Made by a program: the position numbers and the translations under genes. A stretch of DNA of 64,000 bases, taken from Eleusine coracana subsp. coracana (lineage: Eukaryota; Streptophyta; Magnoliopsida; Poales; Poaceae). Position 1 is the stretch's first letter. Each line of letters opens with the position of its first letter. This document shows positions 45,177 through 56,983 of this stretch, in pieces. The stretch is from assembly GCA_032690845.1 (NCBI GenBank), contig CM064417.1:34726432-34790431 (forward strand), in the 5' to 3' direction. The notes beneath the pieces are model-generated. The model ran no database searches. It was not told the DNA's origin and was given only the letters and a program-made list of their open reading frames with translations.

Positions 45177-45852
45177 TGATACGATCTACATAACTCAAGC
45201 AAAGGCCAAACTAGCAACATGCTAATTACCGTAAAAAAATAGATCGACCAAGACGAAAGCCACACAAGAAAAGAAGCAAACTTACAACGAATCCCGCTAA
45301 GAAGAGGAGGTTGAGGCTGAGTAGTTGTCGAAGAGGAAGAAGTTGTTGATGTGGAAGGACAGCGAGCAGTTGTGACAATGCACTTACTAGAAACCTGATA
45401 GTCGTCACCCGTGTAGGTCTTCAAATCACCGATGTTGGTTCGGACACACTGCTCTCCCCGATCTGCTACACGGCAGACAAAGGACGGCAAGGCTCGATGG
45501 CAACAACGCAAAATATAAGAGAAGAGATTTTTCTTCGTGCGTTTGTCCCTCTCGCCTCTTGGACATCTCCTTATATACATAAGAGGAGAACACGAAATTA
45601 AAAACGCATTAATCTGCCATGATATCAGGAATCGTCCCCTGAAATCTCTCAGTTAACGTGGCAGTTAAGGTGCTGAAGAAAATATCCCATTGATTGAGTA
45701 GCAAAAATAATCTATTATAGTATAACTCTCACGACGCGAACTCGTAACATCGTAAATCACAAGTCACGCGAAACACGTGATACGTGCGCGCGTGTGTTCT
45801 ACAGCAACCTGTGTTATATTATGCTTTACTCATGTTAGAAAGCATCCAACAC
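45177..45852 (-). repeat. LTR-like sequence, possibly a solo LTR or LTR fragment
   Basis: Read on the minus strand the block contains a TATATAAGGAGATG promoter-like motif followed by a leader, and it could begin TGTTGG and end ATCA, which is LTR-like. I could not find matching 5-bp target duplications, an internal region or a second copy. The borders and even the class are tentative. Confidence 0.3.
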
Positions 45853-45904
45853 CCCACCTTATATCTTAGAATATATTCACTTAGATGGATAAGGTGGTGT
45901 AAAA
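45850..45904. repeat. Short inverted repeat
   Basis: ACACCCCACCTTAT is mirrored by ATAAGGTGGTGT about 27 bases later, giving a small AT-rich fold-back. It may be the remnant of a miniature TIR element. Confidence 0.5.
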
Positions 45905-46940
45905 GAATTCATTCAGCCATCTTTTACACATACCATGACTTTCCTATTTAATTTGGGCCTCTTCAAATACTGCCACATAGGCTGATGTTTATGGCTTAAA
46001 TTCCAACAATTATTATAAGTGACATATTGTTATTGTACTACTTGTTCCACGTGTGTGTGTTTTGTGTAGTGTATTGCTTCATGTATAGCATGTCATGATC
46101 TTATCTACTCCATTAGTGGATCTGACAAGAGAGAGGGGGCTCAAGCCCCCAACCTTTGTGCCAGTGGCAAATCATGGAGACTAATAAAGAGCAAAATAAC
46201 AAAAAAAGGTTTAGGAAGAAGAAATAAACAAGGAGTAGTTCCATTGTGAGGTGAAATAAATTAAATAAGTCCTCTTTAAGGAAAGTCTGTGTACTCCACT
46301 AGTCTAACCACCTAACTAGACTCATGCATGTTGAAGTGCACAAGTTTTAATTAACTGATAAGGTCATCGTTATTGTATTTGCACCTCAGTTAGTATAGTC
46401 ATCACGTCGATTTATTCTCTTAAATTAACGTTTCACAAAATTGAACAGTAATTGTTTTTAACAAAAATTTGATATTAACACTCTATATATAGATGGAATT
46501 GGCTAATGAACTATCATTTCTTTGCATATTTTTTTATGCCAATTTGCTATATAACACAATCTAATTTAGGGAGACACTATCTTCAAGAACAGAAATGCCC
46601 TTGTTTGTTTGTTGGTGCAAATGCCCAAACACAAAAGCTTGTCTAATTTCATAAGTATATTTTTAAAATATTTTTCTTATATATTTCAAAATATGTCATA
46701 CAAAGTTATTCAAATATATTTTATAATTGACTTTTTTTTTAAAAAAATGTCTTTTGTTCTTTGTATGTACTTGAAGGATGATTTGGTCATTTGCACCTTT
46801 CACACAAGCAAGGGCATTTTTTGTGCATGAAGATATTCTCTCTCTTTTTTAGATTACGCAATATAATTCAGACACTCACAATATACTTATATAAACCCTA
46901 CCTTTATGAGCATTTTTAAAGACTGAGCTGACAAATCCTC

Positions 46941-47082
46941 TCTAGATTGATAAAATCATTATTAACGTCTCGTTGTCGACGGAAGCATCGCCTACTACTG
47001 AAAGTATAATGTCTAGATTGACAAAATCATCATTAACGTCTCGCTGTCGACGGGAGCATCGTCTACTACTGAAAGTATAATA
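46941..47082. repeat. 71-bp tandem duplication, diverged by transitions only
   Basis: Units 46941-47011 and 47012-47082 both run from TCTAGATTGA/C to GAAAGTATAATG/A. I count six differences, all of them C/T or G/A transitions. The unit contains CGTCTCG and GTCGACGG motifs with CpG sites. Confidence 0.85.
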
Positions 47083-48004
47083 TCGTTAAATACTAAAAAA
47101 ATTGATTGCACGGGTAACTAAGTACGCTATTCTCTCTACTTCCTCATTTCAAATATACTAGTACAAGCAAATCTAGAGCGTTCATGAGCGAAGACATAGA
47201 GAAGTGATGTCTGCTGGTCAATTACGCGTTAATATTGGACCTACAAGCAAATTGAATCTATTTTTTTCGCACCATCTCTTAAATTAGATATGCTCCGAGG
47301 TTTCTTCGTGTTTGGGAATGGTTTGTTCGACTTTTGATTTTTGGAGGACTGAGCTGATGCGATGGCCATGCCCACTGCCAGCAGTAGTACCTTCGCTTCC
47401 GCGTCTGGTCCGTCCATTGATGAGCCGGGCCTCGCGCTGCAGCATTTTCAGTGAGCGTAGGGCCAGCCGACAGACAGTGTTAAGGCCGCGAAGGAATCTA
47501 ATCATCATTCGCAGGTCGTGGCAAATACAGGGAGACTACCGACCACTACTCCTTCCGTTTCTGTTGACTTTACGAGTGCAACTACACCTGTGTAGTGTCT
47601 GAATTGCTGCTCCGAATTTGAGACGTCGTATATAAAGGGAAAAATAAAGACCGTCGTACGTGCTCCACTTCATTTATCGATTTCAGCTCTAACGGGCTTT
47701 CATTATCGATTTCAGTTCTAACGGGTTTGAAAAACTCGCGTGCTTCTTTTGCGCATTTCAATGGAACAGTGCCCTTGCTGTTCTCTGAACGGAAATGCAA
47801 TAAAAATAAATTAAACGACGGTTGGAACTTGAAGCGATCTGAGTACCAAAGGAAACCGACTCTTCTCCCCCAGCGCTGCCTACTTGGAGTGTTCTACTCG
47901 AAGCTGTTGCTCACCCAGCTTCGCCTGAAACTACAGCATATTAAAAAAGAAATTATCGTTTTTGGCAGGGAACCAGATGCCCCTGTACAACTAACTGCCA
48001 TATG

Positions 48005-48022
48005 ACCTTTTTTAAGGGAAAC
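48005..48022 (-). mobile_element. Micro-insertion with T run and 11-bp direct repeats
   Basis: An 18-bp segment with seven T residues near its start is flanked by ACTGCCATATG at 47994-48004 and 48023-48033. The repeat is shorter than in the other cases, so the reading as a retro-insertion footprint is less secure. Confidence 0.35.
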
Positions 48023-48868
48023 ACTGCCATATGCAGCTTCCGATTGATTGTTCATTCTCCAGCTTTTGAATCCTCTCTTGCCCGAGCCCCCAATTTAATT
48101 TGTTCTAAAACATGCACGAGCACGAGACGTGACTACGTGGTCACGTGGTGGGAGATGGACGGAGAAAGACGTGGAGGTTGCCTGCTAGTTAAGGGCAACA
48201 TATACGTAGATCATCAATCGCCTTGGGTGGTGTGTCGTAAAGGAATCCGTTTGATTTAAGGACAAATCAAAGGTACGTACTCTACTTTGGGTGGCGTTCC
48301 TCTACTACGGTCAGTGTTCGCCTGTAAAATATTGTAGTGAACGTAACCTTGCTGCACGCAGCTTCTGCTTTGGCATCTTGCCGAACGGTGTGAGGTAAAT
48401 TTACCATGGCGGAGACTGTCAGACGACACACATGCTTGCATGACAAGCTAGTATACTACACAACCCTATTTTTTTTATACAAGTAAAATACAATTCGTTC
48501 AAGTATATTGTATATATAATTAAAATTAGTTAGCTCCGGTATAAAAGGTAAGCCAAGAAGCAGATCTTGACGTGTACTACGTAATTAGCAAAAGGAAGAA
48601 GGCGTGTAGGGTAATGGCTTGATTTGCAAAATGAAACGTAAAAGAAAGCTCGGTTCAGAGAGCATTGCAATGTTGAAAGTGTGAGAGTACCGAGAGTTAT
48701 TTCAGAATCAAATAGTACTGAGAGTATAGTTTATCCAACAAGAGGAAACATGTAATGCTGTTTACCATTTTATAAACCCATTATGTATCTTGAACTCTTC
48801 ATTGATGATTCCTCCGATCTTGATCTTTTGAAATGAGCTGATGCAAATGGGAGTACGTGTCATTGCTT

Positions 48869-48886
48869 TTTTTTTTTTTGAGGTAA
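48869..48886 (-). mobile_element. Micro-insertion with T run and 17-bp direct repeats
   Basis: About eleven T residues plus GAGGTAA are bracketed by two perfect copies of AGTACGTGTCATTGCTT (48852-48868 and 48887-48903). On the minus strand the insert is TTACCTC followed by poly(A). Confidence 0.5.
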
Positions 48887-50949
48887 AGTACGTGTCATTG
48901 CTTAAGAACTCCTAAAAGGACGGTGGTGACTCCAGCGATCGCAGTGACAAGTGATGTGGTCATTGGTCAGCATGCTTGCGCAACAACCACGTTCAGATCG
49001 ACCAAGTACCATTAGGCGCGGCGAGTCAACGAAGATTCTGTGCGTGGAAAGCAGGAATACTCCATTTCCCCAATCAACGACGCGCGGTCCTAATTTTCTT
49101 CGTGAACAGCATTAACAGCTAGACCGACGATTAGCGCGATGCCAAATTGGCAACCACGTGGGAAGGGCTAGTTTTTCAAACCTCCCATTGGCGTTGTTCG
49201 GCAGAGTTTCTTGTACTTGTCCGGACCGGACGTTCTCCAGCTAGTAGTAGCACTGTAGCAGCCATCTAATTAAGTGCCCGTGCAAGTCAAAACCGAACCT
49301 GCCAAACTTGTTACAAGCACTAATTGGCGCTCGAATTGGACCTCTACCTCCTGGACTTTGTTGGCAAGGTTTGCATGTCAGTTTTCACACTTACGTACTA
49401 GTACATGTTACAATTGGTTCCAGACAAAATTGAAACGAGAGCGATGTCTACGTGATACAAATTACACATATATCCAGGATATTATACCAGTAGTATAGTA
49501 CTAGTATACGGCTTTTCCAGAGGTGGAGGTCAGGCGCGTGCATGTGCGATCTACTATACATGCTGGTACGGGACCCCAGCTGTGAGAGCTTTGTGACAGC
49601 CGGGGACAAAGCCGAGCACGGCACGCGCCTTCCCCGGCCAGCCCGTGCCAATCCTTGGTCTCTGTCTCTGGCGTGCAAGCATTCACTGGGATCCGCTTGC
49701 CCCGGAGAGAGGAGGAGGAGGGAAGGAGCCGTACCAAACGCTGGCATGCATCTTGGCTTGTATGTGTTCCGGTAGATCCCTGGCCGCTTAGCTAGATCTC
49801 GACTTGGTACAGTACAAATTAAGTTTGTTGTAGTACGCGTTTGCATTCTCTAGTTGTGTTCACGGCGCCATGGTAATATTGGGCATGTGCAAATGGGTAA
49901 GGGACCTGCTGGGCGGGATGCTTGGACGTAGCGTACGTACAGGACAAGTGGCCAGCCAGGAGAGAGTGGTACACACTAGACAAGAAAGCATGCATATGAT
50001 ATGCATGGACGCATGGTTGCAAGCGCACACGTCTTTTCACCGCGCGCACACATACAGTCTTGAGAGTTGAGACGATCCACAAGACAAGCATCGTAATCGC
50101 GCGCGCCATGGAGTTTTTTAACAGGCGCGCATGCGTCTTGATTCGGTAGCTTTGCCTTGTTGTCCTGCGTTACCACCCGGCAGCCGTCTGAACTCTGATG
50201 ATGGCCCGCGCCGGTTAATTTCCCGGGTCTTGGGAATGTATTCTCGCCCGCCCGGCCAAGTGACTTTCCTCGGGCAATTTTACTCGTGCCGTGATTCTTT
50301 AATTTAAAGCAGTTTTATGATATATATTACTATTAGTAATTATTACCCGTGTCTATCAGTAACGCGGATGCTGTTTCATGCTTGGTCGCCCTGTCGAAGG
50401 ATCATCGTCGATGAAATTAAGCAACACAGGCAGCAGGATGATTCCTGAAAACAGCACAACTTTGCCGTTGCATTGCATCCTTTATAGTATAGGAAAAAAA
50501 TAACTTTGCGTTGCATCTATTCTAAACATACGCGAGTGACGTGGCGAAAAGATTCTTAGGCTCCAGACGTGCATGCGCCACGCCGGGGGGCCACCCAGAG
50601 CAGAGGTCGACGGAGGGGGGAAGCTAGCTGTATCGAGATCGATTCCCTGCTCCCGAGGCACCGCCATTATCGACCAAAAGAAGCGCTGCCTGCGATCCTG
50701 CTGGGCTGGGCGCACAATCATCAGCTACCCGGCCCGGCCTCCAGCTGACCAGCAGCAAGGCTGCGTCAATCAATCCTTTTGGGGAAAATGCCTTTACGGT
50801 GCTTCTTTAATTACTTAACCGCTCTGGTTGCCTCTGCCTGCTTCCGCCTTTCTTCATCACACCGCCGATAGCAGTATCTCTAATGGTTGCTTCTAAACTG
50901 CTTTTTAAAATTATTTATTGAAAGAAAAAAAGAGAAAGAAGACAGCTAA

Positions 50950-51515
50950 TTTTTTCTTAAGAGGTAGTCTTTAAAAAAATATAAGACTTAAACATGGATC
51001 CTACTACTCTTTAATTCTTTATAAAAATTAGCTGCTATCTCTTAACTAACTTTACCATTAAAAAAGCTCTAACCTTTCATCGTTGAGGTCCTAGAGTACT
51101 AGTCAGCAGTCAGCGTACGTGACTGGACTGTGGACTGCCTGCTCTGCTCTGTGTCCTTCTTCTTGTTGCCTTGTCCATCTTAAAAGGCGCAGAGCACGAC
51201 GTATTGATTCCATGTGTATTGCATATTAACACTATTACTAGTACTATCCCTACCAGTTTGGACCGGAAATGTTTAGAAACACGGGGTCGGTTGACGGTTG
51301 ATGATATGCCGTAAGCCTGAATTCCATGTGCTCCTTCTTCCCTGTTTATCTATCCAGTGCAGAACAGACATGCCTCAACGACGAAAGGTTAGAGCTTCTC
51401 TAGTGATATAGTTAGTTAAGAGATATCAGCTAACTCTTATAAAAAAATAAAGAGCAATAGGATCTATATTTAAGTTTCACATTTTTTTCAGAGGCTATCT
51501 CTTGAGAAAAAGTAG
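50950..51515. repeat. Inverted pair of about 130-bp repeats
   Basis: The arm at about 50950-51078, ending TTAAAAAAGCTCTAACC, is the diverged reverse complement of the arm at about 51388-51515, which starts GGTTAGAGCTTCTCTAG. Shared stretches include AGTTAGTTAAGAGATA and its complement. The arms are separated by about 310 bp of unrelated sequence. They could be two MITE copies in opposite orientation or the arms of one long-TIR element. Confidence 0.65.
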
Positions 51516-52019
51516 GATTATGCGCAATCTTCACCAATTCACCTCCATCAAATTTCATCCCACACGACTGCATGCCAATCGTCTTACGACTATTCTCAAC
51601 AGAACTCACACAAGCTACAGTTTAGCTGGATCTGGCGATGCTACAAAAAGAGAACCCATCAGCTACCACATCCTTTTGGGGGGAAAAAAACGACTTTGCA
51701 GCCGAGTTAAGGAGGATGAACACGACCCATCAATCTGTGCTTTATACTATTTTTTGCGCCCATGGCCGCCATCAACCAGCTTTTGCCTCGCCCTGCTTAA
51801 AGTTGCATACGTCGATCGGGCCCTTAGACGTCAGGGCCTTTGTTTAGCTTGTGCCCTGCTTCTCGTTCTCGCTGTTGTACGCGTCGCGTTGGCCGTTTCG
51901 CCATTCCGCCTATACAGTACAGTATGTCTCAAAAGGTTAAAGGCTAGGCCACAGCCATTCAGGGGCTTCGACAAGAGACATTCAACCTGATAGGCTGCCA
52001 AGTCGCCGGTTCAAAGGGC

Positions 52020-52370
52020 ATGATAAGGTTTATATAACCGAACTGGTCGGGACCAGTTCATGATTAACCACACAACCGGTAGAACCGGCTAGTTAATCAG
52101 GCAAAATTCAATTAGGGAAGTAGACAGTCGGTGATCGGTTACCGACTGGTTTTGGTGATAGATTTTTAAAAATAGATTTTTAAATTCAAATTTTACATGT
52201 TTTTATGATTAACCGTGAGGTTTTACCGGTAACCAATCGATTTCACTGGTTTTTTTAATATAAATTTTTTTCCAAATTTTAATAAAATCTAATAGTTACT
52301 GATCGGACAGGTTTAACGGTTAACCGGGTTAAGTAGACGGTTAACCACGATTTTATTAACCTTGGGCATG
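52020..52370. repeat. Repeat rich in AACCGG/CCGGTT motifs
   Basis: Short palindromic motifs (ACCGGTAGAACCGG, TTTTACCGGTAACC, GGTTAACCGGGTTAA) recur over about 350 bp of AT-rich sequence. It resembles the block near 4.0-4.2 kb in style. Family unknown. Confidence 0.35.
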
Positions 52371-52516
52371 ACACACTAGAGTAGTACTAGTATTTGTTGT
52401 TTCTTGTTCACTGTGCACTTAATTTCCTTCCTTGGAATGGTAGGAGTTTCAATTGTATGGCTAGATAATTACAATAAAAAAAGATAAAATTGTATGTCTG
52501 GATTCCATGACATGTC

Positions 52517-53050
52517 TTTTTTTTTCGAGAACATAAGAAATTTACGCTTTATTATATTAAGAAGAAAAAATAGGATAAGAACTGAGTACAACACACCCCA
52601 CTCACACAAACCCCACTCACACAATTGATTCAGTTTACATTCGTTCCTTTTAACATGAAAGAAAGGTCAACCTCTAAAAACTGAAGGACTACCACTAGCC
52701 TTCTGGTAGGGGAGCCGTCAAGAGGGAGAGCCCTCTAGCTCCAGCCATGGACAAGAGGCGACGCTCCTCGGTCGCTGAAATCGGCACACTCGCCATGCTA
52801 GGAGAAATGCCATAGAAACGCAACGGTTCCTGTGATTCCATAGGATTAGGATCCAAGCTCCAATGGCGATTAGAGAGTCCAATCCATTAGAAGCTCCTTG
52901 TATGTTATCCCACCATGTAAAGAAGGAGTCATCAGTTGCTTGTGGAGAGAAGTCTTGCAGGCCGAAGTGAGAAAGCCTTTGAAACCAAAACTGCCGCGCG
53001 GCTCGCCGGGAGCGGTCGTTGATGAGGGGCCATCCAAGTACGTAAATCAT
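52517..53050 (-). pseudogene. 5'-truncated LINE (L1-type) 3' end
   Basis: On the minus strand a frame of about 110 codons carries WFQRLSHFGLQ, FFTWWDN and IAIGAWILILWNHRNRC. This matches the Trp-rich C-terminal tail after the reverse transcriptase of plant L1 LINEs (zf-RVT type region). It is followed downstream by an untranslated stretch and a poly(A) tail, seen as nine T residues at 52517-52525 on the plus strand, preceded by the GTTCTCG motif common before plant LINE tails. The polymerase and endonuclease parts are missing, so the copy is dead. No target duplication was found. Confidence 0.7.
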
Positions 53051-53661
53051 ATACAGATACAGCTGCCACCCCTTTACAATCTGCTGCTAGATGCCTACGT
53101 ATGTTAGACGTACGGATACGGCAATTGAAAGATCTCATATAAGTAGGCCACGCATTGCAGGGCTGCACAAAGTCGATCACTCTCTGGCCAGCGAGAGCTG
53201 GACGAATCGATTCCCTGTTCCCGAAGCCATCACAAAAAGCGTTGCGATCCTGCTGGGAGCGCGCGTAAGCTAAGCACGCAGAGTCATCATCATCCAGTTG
53301 CCGAGTCGATGCTGTGCTGACCAGCAACAGCCACCAGGCTGCAGCTCGCATGTTTATCCTTTCTTGGGGGGGAAATAAAACGGCTTTGCAGACGAAGACC
53401 CCTCAAGACCAGCAGACACGTCTGTGCTTTCGTGTTGCGCACAGGTATCAATGTTGAACATCCAAGGCCCCGAATCACGCCCCGATTGATGATTGGTCTG
53501 TAAGAGTAGTCAACCTACCTGACACGGCGCCAGACTGCATTCCTTGCGCATTCTTTTGATGGAAAATGGCTTTGCGTGCAGTTGATCAACCATGCATCGA
53601 GTAGCTACGCACTTTGATTTGCCTGGTTCATTGCCGATGCTTGCTTTTGATCCCCATGCTT

Positions 53662-53702
53662 TTTTTTTTAGACAAGGGCCCCCCTTACCCAGCCTTCAGG
53701 AG
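53662..53702 (-). mobile_element. 41-bp insertion with T run and 19-bp direct repeats
   Basis: The insert starts with a run of T residues, continues AGACAAGGGCCCCCCTTACC, and is bracketed by two perfect copies of GCTTTTGATCCCCATGCTT (53643-53661 and 53703-53721). Read on the minus strand it is a short sequence with a poly(A) tail, as expected for a drastically 5'-truncated SINE or LINE. Confidence 0.6.
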
Positions 53703-53969
53703 GCTTTTGATCCCCATGCTTCTTCAAGCTGCCATGCATATATACCGATCGATCGCCTCGGGGACTTCGAGGAGTCAGCAGCTATGCTGCATCTTCTCCG
53801 TACAGTGGTCATCCGTTGATGTGCGTGACATCGGTTTAATTTGGCAACGGTCCATCTCGAAAGGTGCTCTACATCATTGGCCTGGTTAACACGGCAAATC
53901 TTACACAGGAAAGCGAAATTGGAGGGCTTCAAGTTTTGGGGGTTCTTTTGCTTGTAGACCTCCTTAGTA

Positions 53970-55080
53970 AGGGCCTCTTTGTTTCCCAGTCACATTATTT
54001 AATCTAGATTATAATATTAGATTATTTAATTTAAATTATTTAAATTTGATTAATTAATCTAGATGGAGGTGTTTGTTTATCTAGATTATTAGTGCTTAGA
54101 TTATTTGTTGTAAGAAGATAATAGTATCTTTCACTATTTGTTATGTCTTTTTTTTTCTTTTGTTGGTCATATTTGAATACTTTGAAAACTTAAAATAAAC
54201 TCGTACAATACAAAATCAAATAACTCTAGTCCAAATATTTCATACAATTCTAGAGATTATTCATATCATCTAAATAAAATAAAATTACATCCTCTTGGCA
54301 AATAATGCATTAGCTGGGCTGGCATCGTCGTTGAAGCAACTGTGCCACGACAGCCAACACCAGTGCCGAGACCCGTGTTCATTGCATCGCGGCCGTCGAG
54401 ACTGCGTCCGGGCTCAAGCACGGCGCTCCAGTCGAGGCTGGGGTCCGCGCCCGAGGCCACGCGCGTTCTCCGGGCTAGCGCCAAGCCCGACCACGTCGAG
54501 GCCATTCCTGCCCCCGAGCCTAGGGCTTGCGCCGAGGTCGAGGTTGGAGCTCGCGTCGAGCTCGACGGGGATTCCGTTGCGCCCGGTGCCCAACGCGCTG
54601 CCCGGGTTGGCGCCGAGCCCGACCACGCCCTAGCTCTCGTCGAGCCCAAGCCTCCTGCCGGTACTCCATGACTTGGGAGAGCTACTCCTCCGCATCGACA
54701 CTGTCCATGGGCACCAACTTCACCTGATTGATGAAGTATTTGATTGATGAAGTATTTGGTTGGATTTGTAGTTGGGGTTAAGGAGAAGGGGAGGAAAAGG
54801 GAGGAGGAGGCGAAAGAGGAAGACGACCAGGAGGTGGAGGTCTTGTGGGTGGAGATGGCCGATCCGATCGGTGGGAGTGGAGATTTTTAGTTAGTGGCAG
54901 ATGCGGATAATTTCTTCCAATTAATTAAGTGTAGTAGGTTTTTTGATAAAATAATCTAAAATAAACATATCTTTAGGAGATTATTAGATTATATCATAAT
55001 CTGTTCTCTAGATTAATTAATTTGATATCATAATCTGTCATGTTTGTTTGTCCTTCTAAATTATTTGTTAGTTTTATTGC
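53970..55080. mobile_element. Composite block: AT-rich flanks around a GC-rich core
   Basis: The outer parts are very AT-rich and share inverted motifs such as ATTAATTAATCTAGA (left) and TCTAGATTAATTAAT (right). The left border has GGGCCTCTTTGTTTCCCAG, similar to ends of hAT-like elements. The core at about 54300-54900 is GC-rich and repeats CGAGGCTGGGGT / GAGGTCGAGG-like units in several frames. No frame resembles a known protein. It could be a non-autonomous transposon that captured gene sequence; borders are approximate. Confidence 0.4.
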
Positions 55081-55604
55081 ACGTTTTAACTATTGAGCTA
55101 TGTTGTTTGGTTTCCGATACTCACTCTCCTCTGCTCTATTATTTTAATCTTAAGGGTATTCGTTTTTATGAAGTGCTAAAGTTTGAACTAAACTTTAACA
55201 TTTTTTGAAGGGTTAAAGTTTAACTCTTTTTTTTTCCCCTCTTTCTTGTGCTAAACTTTAACATAAATTTTAACATAAAATTTAACATACCTATTTTTTT
55301 TCTTGTGCTAAACTTTAACACTTTAGTTCACTTTATCTGCCCAGGAAACTGACTATCGCTATCTGCTGTAACCGAATAAACTGTTTCGTTATGTGTTAAT
55401 GAAAACATGAAAAACAATTTCCATAATAATAAAAAAGAAAAGATCAAAATGCTGACGGCACCGGTAGTCGTTGTCGGTTCGGCACTTCGGCGTACTGGGA
55501 CATCGATCTAGCTGCTGGTTTATTGTGTCTACGAGTCAACTTGTCATGAAGTAGCGCAGTGCCAGTCTGCCAGATTGCAACTGCCCCAGCCACCTAGTAC
55601 AAGG

Positions 55605-55865
55605 TACTCACTCCGTCATAAAATAAGTGTTAATATAATTTTCGTGTCAATCAAACTTTCTTAATTTTAATTATAATTAAAAAAAATATTGATAATATTT
55701 TTGTATATAAATAAATTTTTTATAAAAATAGATTTAATAATCTATCTAATAATACTAATCATATATAAAAAATATTAATATTTTTTTATATATAATTAGT
55801 CAAAGTTAAAAGCGTTTAACTCCTCAAGAAGCAATAACAACACTTATTTTAGGACTAAGGGAGTA
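55605..55865. mobile_element. Stowaway-type MITE
   Basis: The ends TACTCACTCCGTCATAAAAT and ATTTTAGGACTAAGGGAGTA are inverted Stowaway consensus ends with TA at both borders. The 261-bp interior is strongly AT-rich and self-complementary. There is no coding capacity. Confidence 0.85.
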
Positions 55866-56983
55866 GTATAGTACTAGTAGTTGACAATGCGCAATCTTCA
55901 CCAATTTCAGTGAAGCAATGACCGCATCTGTACTACAGTATTTGTAGGACGATGATTCCATAGATTCTCACAAGCACTAAGAATACCATGCCATGATCGC
56001 ACACGGCTGGCACGGGCCGCTTTGCTCGAAATACCCTGAAAAGCGTAGCTCCAACATGAACACAGCCACTGCCTTTCTTCCCAGGAGGTTCCACCTCCAC
56101 ATGGAGACACGATGATTGGCAATCTCAATTGGTATGGGAAGGAGATGAAGAATTCTAGCAGCGAGTACCCACTAAGCTGACAGCAAAAGGAGATGCCGGG
56201 ATAAAGCGGCTCATTTTGCACTGGAAACAAATGCGATGGAGAGCCACGAGCAAGAGCGAGTGCTATGAAAATTTCTATGCTAACAGATTCAGGGGTTCCG
56301 CAGGAAATTTTACAACTTACACAAAACAGTTCGATATCAGAAAGAATCAGGAAAGAAATATAATGTTGGCCATCTGGGCAGGCCTTCGGAAAAATTAATA
56401 TGCTACACAGACCACAGGAAAGGTGGCGTTGCCAAAGAATCAAGGCTAGAGATAGCTTCCAATATACTTAAAAAAAGGTGACTTTCTAAATTGGTATCTG
56501 AAGCCAGTAGATGAACAACTCAACACTAATAAGCCAGCAACCCAGTGTGCACAACATGATATATTGATATGCCCACATGGTAACACAGGACACAGCTTGC
56601 ATGCGTATGTACTATAGGCTATTACGGTAGTCTGCCCTGCAGCGTTTCAGGACAGTAGGTGCTCTATGGATTATGGTGGCTTCACTGAAGAAATACAGAT
56701 ATTCTTGTTGTTACAGGCTTAACATAATGTTTCGCCATGAGAGACTAGAGAAATACTATGCCAGTAAATGATAGATCAACCACACACAGTAACCTCTTCA
56801 GTGGTAGCAGCTATTCTACAATTAGTAGCACAAAAGCAGATAAGAGAGCAAGATGTAATTTGCCATCTACCGTTAATCATCTAATGATCTAACTATACTA
56901 TTTGACAAAAAGATCTACAGAGAAGGAAGCACAGTTTAAGCACAAGAGCATAGTGACTGTACAAGATTTCAGTACCAGGACTG

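Larger units (their letters stand above)
44712..56983. other. 12-kb intergenic region without supported host genes
   Basis: The first 150 bp should hold the promoter of the LRR gene. After that no frame looks like a real gene: the longest (165 codons, 45083-45580, minus) is low-complexity and sits in LTR-like sequence. Features found are micro-insertions, a possible LTR fragment, two tandem units near 47.0 kb, an inverted-repeat pair at 50.95-51.52 kb, a LINE 3' end, a composite AT/GC/AT block near 54-55 kb and a Stowaway MITE. Otherwise I see nothing definite. Confidence 0.6.

Noticed and set aside
45083..45580. 165-codon minus-strand frame
   Set aside because: It is Ser/Thr-rich and then hydrophobic with no homology I recognise, and it lies inside an LTR-like block.
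54266..54649. Overlapping frames of 100-127 codons on both strands
   Set aside because: Open frames on both strands follow from GC-rich repetitive sequence; no domain is visible.
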